DNA of 8,747 bases from an uncultured Bifidobacterium sp. (lineage in GTDB: Bacteria; Actinomycetota; Actinomycetes; Actinomycetales; Bifidobacteriaceae), in the NCBI GenBank assembly GCA_937874315.1, contig CALNAE010000346.1:1-8747 (forward strand). Direction: 5' to 3'. Shown piece by piece: positions 1 to 5,707 of this stretch. Under the pieces are notes generated by a model. The model was not told the origin of the DNA. It saw only the letters and a program-made list of their open reading frames with translations, and ran no database searches. Both the position numbers and the translations under genes were made by a program. Position 1 is the stretch's first letter. Every line of letters begins with the position of its first letter.

Positions 1-37
1 AACGGTCCCACTGTCTTACATCCTTACTGTCCCGCCC

Positions 38-1078
38 CTACAATCTGGCCAAAATATCGTCACCGATCTGTTTGGTGCTGCGTTGCACGGCACCGGACTG
101 CTCGATATCCGCCTCCACGGCCCGTTCGATACGTTCCGCAGGCTCGTCGAGACCCAAATGCCGCAGCAGCATGGCGGAGGATAACACCGCGGCCGTGGGG
201 TTGGCGATGCCTTTGCCCGCGATGTCCGGAGCCGAGCCGTGGATGGGCTCGAACATCGAAGGGTATTCACCACTCGCGTTGATGCACCCCGATGCCGAGT
301 ATCCCACGCCGCCGACGACCTCGCCGGCCTCGTCGGTGAGGATGTCGCCGAACAGATTATCCGTAAGGATCACGTCGAAGCGCGACGGCTGCGAAACCAT
401 GAAGATCGTGGCCGCGTCGATATGCAGATAATCATGCGTCACGTCGGGATATTCCTTCGCCACGTCGTCCACGATGCGCTGCCACATATCGCCGGCGTTG
501 ACCAGCACGTTCTTCTTATGGACCAGGGTGACGTGGCGTCGACGTCGCATCGCCAGATCGAAGGCGTACCGCACCACGCGTTCGACGCCGTATGCGGTGT
601 TGATCGACACCTCCGTGGCCACTTCCTGCGGCGTCCCCCGACGCACCGCACCACCGGCGCCGCAGTACAGACCTTCGGTTCCCTCGCGTACCACCGCGAA
701 ATCGATATCACCGGGGTTCTTCAACGGCGATTCGACCCCCCGGAACAGTTTCGAGGGTCGCAGGTTGACATACTGGTCGAGCGAGAAGCGCAGCTTAAGC
801 AGTAGCCCGCGCTCGAGGATGCCGGCCTTGATGCGTGGGTCGCCGATGGCTCCCAGCAGAATCGCGTCGGTGCGCTTGATGCGGTCCAGCTCCTCATCCG
901 GCAGGATCGACCCATCGCGCAGGTACCGTTCGGCGCCAAGATCGAAATAGGTATAGGAGAAATCGGCGACGCCACGCGCCGCGCGTTCCAGGACTTGCTG
1001 GGCCACGGGCGTGATTTCCTTGCCGATGCCATCGCCTGGGATAACGGCTACATTGTACGTTTTCTGTATTGTTGGCAT
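38..1078 (-). CDS. leuB: 3-isopropylmalate dehydrogenase (LeuB)
   Basis: This 346-residue protein oxidises and decarboxylates (2R,3S)-3-isopropylmalate to 2-oxoisocaproate with NAD+ in cytosolic leucine synthesis. Family signatures run the full length: an N-terminal IPGDGIGKEIT at 13-23; RGLLLKLRF and DQYVNLRP carrying substrate-binding arginines R97 and R107; REGTEG with R131, followed by Y138; HKKNV with catalytic K189; D221 in HIDAA; and FGDILTDEAG with metal-binding D245 and D249. HGSAPDIAGKGIANP (280-294) is the nucleotide-binding loop, and its aspartate fits NAD+ rather than NADP+. Length is normal for the family and no key residue is missing. The ATG at 1078 places the glycine loop at the usual distance from the N-terminus. 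No Shine-Dalgarno precedes it; a TAGTGT hexamer lies seven bases upstream, so a leaderless start is possible. The gene follows ptrB after 146 bp. LeuC, LeuD and LeuA are not in the window. Related beta-decarboxylating dehydrogenases (isocitrate, tartrate) are less likely given the RGLLLKLRF and LRP motifs. Confidence 0.96.
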   Translation of the reverse strand: MPTIQKTYNVAVIPGDGIGKEITPVAQQVLERAARGVADFSYTYFDLGAERYLRDGSILPDEELDRIKRTDAILLGAIGDPRIKAGILERGLLLKLRFSLDQYVNLRPSKLFRGVESPLKNPGDIDFAVVREGTEGLYCGAGGAVRRGTPQEVATEVSINTAYGVERVVRYAFDLAMRRRRHVTLVHKKNVLVNAGDMWQRIVDDVAKEYPDVTHDYLHIDAATIFMVSQPSRFDVILTDNLFGDILTDEAGEVVGGVGYSASGCINASGEYPSMFEPIHGSAPDIAGKGIANPTAAVLSSAMLLRHLGLDEPAERIERAVEADIEQSGAVQRSTKQIGDDILARL

Positions 1079-1224
1079 AGCCGCGACACTACTCGGGGCA
1101 AGCGGCGCGCTCCCGCGGGTGTTTCACCAGTTGGACGCGATTATGGTCATCGCCGGTTCGATCTCCTCACCTGCGCAACGTGGGCCCGACACCGAGGCGG
1201 CACCGGCCTGACGCCTCCGTCGCA
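1079..1224 (-). other. ptrB-leuB intergenic spacer
   Basis: This 146-bp gap contains no credible gene. Just after the ptrB stop a 6-bp inverted repeat (GAGGCG at 1194-1199 against CGCCTC at 1212-1217, 12-base loop) could fold, but no T-run follows, so it is a poor terminator. A CATAAT hexamer on the minus strand (1140-1145) has no matching -35 box at the usual distance. A nine-codon frame at 1124-1150 (MTIIASNW) has no leucine run, so it gives no support for classical leucine attenuation. Whether leuB has its own promoter or is read through from ptrB cannot be decided by eye. Confidence 0.5.
1086..1091 (-). promoter_or_regulatory. possible -10 box of leaderless leuB
   Basis: Minus-strand TAGTGT (TAnnnT type) ends seven bases before the leuB ATG, the same spacing as the perfect TATAAT before ptrB. 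No Shine-Dalgarno lies between. No TTGACA-like -35 is visible 16-18 bases upstream. A weak hexamer of this kind is easily found by chance, so this is tentative. Confidence 0.25.
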
Positions 1225-3813
1225 TCATCGGTCCCCGGCCGAACGTCGCGGCTCACGCGCATCCATCGTCGACAAACACCAGGCATTCTCATACGACACC
1301 TCCTCCCACTGCCGGTACCGGCCCGATGTTCCGCCATGCCCGGCCTCGATCTCGATTTTGCCGATGGCGTCCACCCCGGCGGCCTGCAGCCTGGCGATCC
1401 ACTTGAGCGGCTCGACATACAGCACCCTCGTGTCGTTCATCGACGTGGTCACGAAGATCTTGGGGAAATACGCCGCCGGATGCCGAGCCGATGGGGCGTT
1501 CTCATATGGACTGTATGACTTCATATAGCGATAGACCTGGGCGTCATGCAGCGGGTCCCCCCATTCATCCCATTCGGTTACGGTCAGCGGCAGCGACGGG
1601 TCCAGAATCGAGGTCAATGCGTCCACGAAGGGAACGTCAGCCTCGATGCCCGCATAGCGTTCCGGCGCCATGTTGGCGACGGCCCCCATGAGCAATCCCC
1701 CGGCGGAACCACCGTTGGCCACCGTGCGGCGCGGGTTGGCATACCCCGCGTCCTGCAACGCCATTGTGACGTCGACAAAATCCTCGAAGGAATGCTTCTT
1801 GGTCAGCCGCCGTCCCTGCTCATACCAAGCGCGCCCCATCTCCCCGCCACCGCGAATATGCGCCACGACATAAAGCACCCCGCGGTCGAGCATGCTGATG
1901 CGGGCGGCGGAGAATCCCGGATCCGAACTGATCTCGTAGGCGCCATACCCGGTGATGAACATCGGCGCGTCGTGGCTGGGTGTTCGACCTCCATCTGCAG
2001 GTGCAGCAGTCGCTACCGATGCGGCGGTCTCGGCAGATGCGGCCGCATGCACCGATATCTCGCCCGGCATGGTCGGCACCCACGGCAGCGCATCCTTGCG
2101 CCAGACCAGCGACACCGGCACCCGCTCACCGTCGCGCACGGTCGCCCACACGCGTCGCTCGGCGTAGTCGTCCATATCGTATCCGCCAAGAACACGCGCC
2201 CGCTTGAGCAGCCGGTCCGTGCCGTGCGCCACATCCAGTTCGTGCAACTCACCTGGTCGCGTGTAGCTGGTGAATGAATACCGCATATGCGGAGCCTCGT
2301 AGCTTGGGTTGCCGCCGGCGCCGATAGCGTATATCCGGCCATCACCGTGCTCACCGTGCTCACCCGCCACACTCGAGCGTGGCGGCGTCACCACACGCAG
2401 CCGCCAGGGCCTGCGCGCGGTGAAGTCACGGGCAGCCTCGCGCGCAGGGGCCACCGCAATATGCGGCAGGCCTTCGGAGCGGTACATCAGCACGACAAAA
2501 TGACGGTACACGGCCAGCCCCTCGATGCCCAATCCGCTGGCTCCCCGCAATATCTCGGGATTATCGGGATTCGAATACGGCGTGCTCACCGGCCACGAAC
2601 CCGCCCCGGCGAGCACATCGTCGCCATGCTCGCAGCCATATGGCGACCCCTGAGCGACGACGACGCCCTCACCAAGCCGGAACGGCGGCCGATGCGTGCG
2701 CATATCGATGACGTCGACCTCGAAATTGGGATTGTTGGCGTTGTGATACACCGTCGCTATCGGTATGTCCTCGCCATGTTCCCCGGCCCCCTCGAACCGG
2801 GAGAAACTCACGTCGTATTCCACATCCCGCTGACGCCGGATAAACGGCTGGAACGCGCCTTCAGGCGTGTCCACCGCGAGCAGCAGCACCTCGCTGGAGG
2901 TCTTGGACGATGTGCTGATCACGATGTGGCGCTCATCGAAGCTCAGTCCCACGCCGACCCAGAACCGTTCATCGTTTTCCTGGAAGACCTCGACGTCCTC
3001 GTCGCTCGGATGCCCGACATGATGTCGACTTACGGCGTAGGGACGCCACGCGTCGTCCAGCCGTACATAGAACACCCATTGGCCGTCGGGCGTGAAGCAT
3101 GCGCCGGAGACTCCGACGAGTCTGTCAGGCAGTTCCCCGCCGGTCGAAAGATCACGAATCGCGAAGTCGTAGCGCTCATTGCCCGAGGTGTCGATTCCGT
3201 ACAGCAACCAGCGTCCGTCACGACTCAGGTCGAGCCCGCCGATGCGGAAGAAATCATGGCCTTGCGCCTCACGGTTGGCGTCGAACACGATCTGTTCGCC
3301 CGGCATGCTCCCCGGTTCGCCTTGCTCATCGACGACGGGCGGATCCCAGTCGTCCTCGCCTCGGATCGGCAACCGGCACTGCACGGCGTACTGACTGCCT
3401 TCCCGGGTTCTGGTGAAATACCAAAAACCATCGATCCTCGTCGGCACCGACATATCGGTCTCCTGCACCCGTGCCTTCAGCTCTTCGAACAGGGTGGTCC
3501 GCAGACCGGCCAAGTCGGTCGTTCGACGTGCGCAGTAGGCGTTTTCGGCTGCGACGAAGGCCTTCAGATCTGGCGACTCCTTGTCGCGCATCCACTCATA
3601 CGGATCGTTGACGTCGTCGCCATGAACCACCCGGTGGTGATCGAGCAGTATGGCTTGCGGCGGTTCGGCGTCCCGATTCACCTCATCACTTGCCAAACCC
3701 CGTGTCGCATCCTGCGCGGGACCGTGCGCCTCGCCGCATGATGTCGAAGACCTCGGCATGGCCTGCGGCGCAGTCGGTCCATTGGTCTCGTTCTTCAATC
3801 CATTGTCAGTCAT
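1225..3813 (-). CDS. ptrB: Protease II / prolyl oligopeptidase family serine peptidase (S9A)
   Basis: This is an oligopeptidase B-like enzyme expected to cleave short cytosolic peptides, in this subfamily after basic residues. The 862-residue product has the two-part S9 layout. An N-terminal beta-propeller (about 55-560) opens with DPYEWMRD (70-77). It is followed by an alpha/beta-hydrolase domain containing SLVWRKD, GYGAYE, HIRGGGEMGRAWYEQG and the nucleophile elbow GGSAGG (701-706, S703). The probable triad is completed by D794 in SMNDTRV and H826 in EAGHGG. It is clearly longer than Escherichia coli protease II (about 690 residues). The excess lies in a polar N-terminal extension of about 50 residues with no signal peptide, propeller loop insertions including GEHGEHG at 484-490, and an Ala/Thr-rich low-complexity insert at about 585-616 just before the hydrolase core strand. 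The ATG at 3813 is supported by a TATAAT seven bases upstream. The gene lies 27 bp after the APP1-domain gene. Exact substrate preference cannot be read from sequence. Confidence 0.93.
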   Translation of the reverse strand: MTDNGLKNETNGPTAPQAMPRSSTSCGEAHGPAQDATRGLASDEVNRDAEPPQAILLDHHRVVHGDDVNDPYEWMRDKESPDLKAFVAAENAYCARRTTDLAGLRTTLFEELKARVQETDMSVPTRIDGFWYFTRTREGSQYAVQCRLPIRGEDDWDPPVVDEQGEPGSMPGEQIVFDANREAQGHDFFRIGGLDLSRDGRWLLYGIDTSGNERYDFAIRDLSTGGELPDRLVGVSGACFTPDGQWVFYVRLDDAWRPYAVSRHHVGHPSDEDVEVFQENDERFWVGVGLSFDERHIVISTSSKTSSEVLLLAVDTPEGAFQPFIRRQRDVEYDVSFSRFEGAGEHGEDIPIATVYHNANNPNFEVDVIDMRTHRPPFRLGEGVVVAQGSPYGCEHGDDVLAGAGSWPVSTPYSNPDNPEILRGASGLGIEGLAVYRHFVVLMYRSEGLPHIAVAPAREAARDFTARRPWRLRVVTPPRSSVAGEHGEHGDGRIYAIGAGGNPSYEAPHMRYSFTSYTRPGELHELDVAHGTDRLLKRARVLGGYDMDDYAERRVWATVRDGERVPVSLVWRKDALPWVPTMPGEISVHAAASAETAASVATAAPADGGRTPSHDAPMFITGYGAYEISSDPGFSAARISMLDRGVLYVVAHIRGGGEMGRAWYEQGRRLTKKHSFEDFVDVTMALQDAGYANPRRTVANGGSAGGLLMGAVANMAPERYAGIEADVPFVDALTSILDPSLPLTVTEWDEWGDPLHDAQVYRYMKSYSPYENAPSARHPAAYFPKIFVTTSMNDTRVLYVEPLKWIARLQAAGVDAIGKIEIEAGHGGTSGRYRQWEEVSYENAWCLSTMDAREPRRSAGDR
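1966..2061 (-). other. low-complexity Ala/Thr insert in protease II
   Basis: Codons for about residues 585-616 encode an Ala-, Ser- and Thr-rich stretch between SLVWRKD and the strand leading to GYGAYE. Escherichia coli protease II has only a few residues there. The insert is in frame and sits at the edge of the catalytic domain, so it is probably a flexible surface loop. It may vary between strains. Confidence 0.6.
2342..2364. repeat. 9-bp tandem repeat within ptrB
   Basis: The 9-mer TCACCGTGC occurs twice head to tail (2342-2350, 2351-2359), followed by a partial TCACC. It encodes the repeated Gly-Glu-His of GEHGEHG in a propeller loop. A unit of three codons can expand or contract by slippage without breaking the frame. 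Confidence 0.8.
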
Positions 3814-3820
3814 GATCGCG

Positions 3821-3826
3821 ATTATA
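3821..3826 (-). promoter_or_regulatory. -10 box of a leaderless ptrB promoter
   Basis: A perfect TATAAT on the minus strand ends seven bases before the ptrB ATG at 3813, inside the 27-bp gap after the APP1-domain gene. Transcription would begin at or within a base or two of the A of the ATG, giving an mRNA with no leader, a mode common in actinobacteria. There is no Shine-Dalgarno at a usable distance, which agrees. The region 17-18 bases upstream is GC-rich and has no good TTGACA match. Confidence 0.6.
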
Positions 3827-3840
3827 CGTCGCCGCCCCCG

Positions 3841-5130
3841 TCACGACGCGATCCGCTGGCCGCCGATCTGCTTGAGATACGGCATCATCGTCTTCATGAG
3901 ATTCGAACCCGTCGACCCGGTGAATACCGGTGCGTCGGTAATGGGCATGGGGACCACGGGGGTGCGGCCGGCCATGGATGCCAAGGACGAATACTCCTTC
4001 GGGCTGAGCTGTCGAATGGCGATGGCCAGGATCCTGCCGGGATGCCTATGGGCGATGGTCGCGTAGGTTATGGGATCCTTCTGTCCATCGTCACCGATGA
4101 GGATGAACTTCATATCCGGAAAGTCGCTCATCAGTTGTTCGGCGAATTCCAACTTGTGCTGCACCCCGGAAGGCACGAAGGTTTTCGGCCTCGGGTCCAG
4201 ATCACGCAGCAGCAGCGGCCCCTCGGGAAATCCTTGGTCCGCAATGAAATTACGTATGGTGCTCTCCACGTTCCATGGCGAGGTGGAGAGATAGAAGAAG
4301 GGCGCGGTGGGGAATTGATCTGCGATTTTGCTGAACAGCACGCCCATGCCGGGAACCGATGCCTTCTTTTTGGGATTGAGCAGCAGCAGGTTGTACGCCG
4401 CCTTCATAATCGACGGGGCATTGGTGATCATGATGGTGTCGTCCACGTCGGAAATCACGCCCACCGGGGTCCCCGGGGCAATGGTGAATAGATCGGACTG
4501 CACCGACCTGCGCCCATCCACCACGTAGGAAACGGTGTGCACACCGGGATCGAGACGACGTTGCGCCACCAAATCCAGATACCCCGAACTGTCGGAGATC
4601 GCATAGTCGCCGCTGCGGTCCCGCACGCGATCGACCTTGTCGTAGACCTCCGAAGAACCGATCTGCACCGTTTCCAGCGGCACGCCATCGATGGATATCT
4701 TGACATGCGTTCCGGCGGCGGGCACCGCGAGCATGGCCGGCAACCCCCTCATCAGCACGCCGGGGCGGCTGCGTTCAGGGGCAAAGGTCGTTCTGCAGAT
4801 CAGGCGCGAGTAGTCATCGGTGCCATATCCCACGTAGGGATCGACTTTTGGATACCAGTGGAAGCGTTTGCCCAATGCGCTCGAGAACCTGGTCCATAAG
4901 CCGAATCCGTCGATCACAGCCCGCCTGCCCACTCGGACGGCGAACGGCTTGTTCTCGATGCGTTCGGGAGCCGACACGCTGTCGAATGTCGACACGACCC
5001 GACGTGCGGGAATAGGAACCGTCTGCATATCGTTCACGGCATCGATCTCGTACTCTCGTTCGGCAGACGACGAGGTCTGATCCCTTGCCGCGGAGTCGGA
5101 TGATTGCTGAGGAACAGGTACTCTGGCCAT
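3841..5130 (-). CDS. APP1/DUF2183-domain protein, probable HAD-like phosphatase
   Basis: The 429-residue protein carries the catalytic domain named after yeast App1, a phosphatidate phosphatase related to lipins. Visible HAD-type motifs are SDVDDTI with D228 and D230 (presumed nucleophile and general acid/base), STSP (282-285), a lysine near K326, and IGDDGQKDP (345-353) for magnesium binding. The domain spans about 222-380. The N-terminal part (about 60-215) is typical of bacterial homologues, with a beta-sandwich-like region ending in SYVVDGRR. The first 45 residues are polar and probably disordered. No signal peptide or membrane segment is seen, so a cytosolic location is inferred. Only domain-level function is supported; the substrate in bacteria is uncertain. 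The ATG at 5130 lacks a good Shine-Dalgarno, and M35 is a fallback start. A 14-codon frame (5135-5179) ends four bases upstream of the start. The gene follows gcvH after 116 bp. Confidence 0.85.
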   Translation of the reverse strand: MARVPVPQQSSDSAARDQTSSSAEREYEIDAVNDMQTVPIPARRVVSTFDSVSAPERIENKPFAVRVGRRAVIDGFGLWTRFSSALGKRFHWYPKVDPYVGYGTDDYSRLICRTTFAPERSRPGVLMRGLPAMLAVPAAGTHVKISIDGVPLETVQIGSSEVYDKVDRVRDRSGDYAISDSSGYLDLVAQRRLDPGVHTVSYVVDGRRSVQSDLFTIAPGTPVGVISDVDDTIMITNAPSIMKAAYNLLLLNPKKKASVPGMGVLFSKIADQFPTAPFFYLSTSPWNVESTIRNFIADQGFPEGPLLLRDLDPRPKTFVPSGVQHKLEFAEQLMSDFPDMKFILIGDDGQKDPITYATIAHRHPGRILAIAIRQLSPKEYSSLASMAGRTPVVPMPITDAPVFTGSTGSNLMKTMMPYLKQIGGQRIAS

Positions 5131-5204
5131 GACGTCACACCCACTGAAGTCCGGAAGACATCGCGACGCCGCGCACCATCGCCTCGGGTAGGGAGAGCGG
5201 CGCC

Positions 5205-5210
5205 ATCATA
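5205..5210 (-). promoter_or_regulatory. possible -10 box for the APP1-domain gene
   Basis: Minus-strand TATGAT (five of six matches to TATAAT) lies in an AT-rich patch of the gcvH-APP1 gap, next to the 10-bp palindrome ACGTATACGT at 5212-5221. It would give a leader of about 65-70 bases. No convincing -35 box is present, and the palindrome could instead bind a regulator. Confidence 0.25.
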
Positions 5211-5246
5211 TACGTATACGTTGGGCAGCGTTGGTTCATCATATGA

Positions 5247-5660
5247 CTACTCGGATTTCCGTATCATGCCGCGATACTCGTCGGCGCTCATCAACTCCGG
5301 CTCATCGTCATCAAGCGTGATCTTGACTATCCATCCTTCCCCGTACGGATCGGAAGTCACGACATCGGGATCGTCGGCGGCATCCCGGTTGACATAGGCG
5401 ATGGTGCCTGAAACCGGAGTCACCAGCGGTTGGACCGCCTTGGAGGATTCAAGCTCGACGATTTCGTCGCCGGCCTCGACACGCAGCCCCGCCTCGGGAA
5501 GATCGATGAACACCAGATCCCCCATCTGATCGGCCGCATACTCGGTGATGCCGATCATCGCGGGATCAATCGAATCATCTACCCACACATGCTCCGTGGA
5601 GTATTGCAACTGATCGGGTACGTCAAGGTTCTCAGCGGGGTTCTCGGAGTGATCGCTCAT
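5247..5660 (-). CDS. gcvH: Glycine cleavage system H protein (lipoyl carrier)
   Basis: This small lipoylated carrier normally shuttles the aminomethyl group between the P, T and L proteins of the glycine cleavage system. The 137-residue product shows the family pattern: STEHVWVDD (21-29), GITEYAADQMGDLVFIDLPEAG (37-58), then ELESSKAV with the lipoylation lysine K74, TPVSGTI, YGEGWIVKI and a C-terminal LMSADEYRGMI. Length is slightly above the usual 125-130 because of a short acidic N-terminal tail. No gcvP, gcvT, lpd, lipA, lipB or lplA is within the window. Neighbours are a cell-wall transpeptidase (47 bp upstream) and the APP1-domain gene. The GGGAG immediately before the ATG at 5660 is only one base away, too close to be a normal ribosome binding site. 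A TAGGCT hexamer six bases upstream allows a leaderless start. A role outside glycine breakdown is possible but unproven. Confidence 0.93.
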   Translation of the reverse strand: MSDHSENPAENLDVPDQLQYSTEHVWVDDSIDPAMIGITEYAADQMGDLVFIDLPEAGLRVEAGDEIVELESSKAVQPLVTPVSGTIAYVNRDAADDPDVVTSDPYGEGWIVKITLDDDEPELMSADEYRGMIRKSE

Positions 5661-5666
5661 ACTCCC

Positions 5667-5672
5667 AGCCTA
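5667..5672 (-). promoter_or_regulatory. possible -10 box of leaderless gcvH
   Basis: Minus-strand TAGGCT (TAnnnT) ends six bases before the gcvH ATG, in the 47-bp gap after the transpeptidase gene. A leaderless start would explain the lack of a well-spaced Shine-Dalgarno. No -35 match is seen. The gap also holds two copies of GCGGGGG (5676-5682 and 5701-5707), but no terminator-like hairpin. Confidence 0.25.
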
Positions 5673-5707
5673 ACGCCCCCGCGTTACATGATTGATCCGA
5701 CCCCCGC

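Noticed and set aside
1..37. Terminator or gene start at the left edge, after leuB
   Set aside because: These 37 bases contain short ACTGTC repeats but no convincing hairpin or ribosome site, and the edge is too short to judge.
1124..1150. Nine-codon frame (MTIIASNW) upstream of leuB as a leader peptide
   Set aside because: It has no leucine codons and no terminator or antiterminator hairpin with a T-run after it, so it does not fit leucine attenuation.
1194..1217. Hairpin after ptrB as an intrinsic terminator
   Set aside because: The stem is only 6 bp with a 12-base loop and no T-run on the minus strand.
2287..3741. 484-codon open frame on the plus strand opposite ptrB
   Set aside because: It mirrors the codon phase of ptrB, which has full catalytic motifs. 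Long antisense frames are expected in GC-rich genes, and the translation (rich in His, Arg and Pro) matches no fold.
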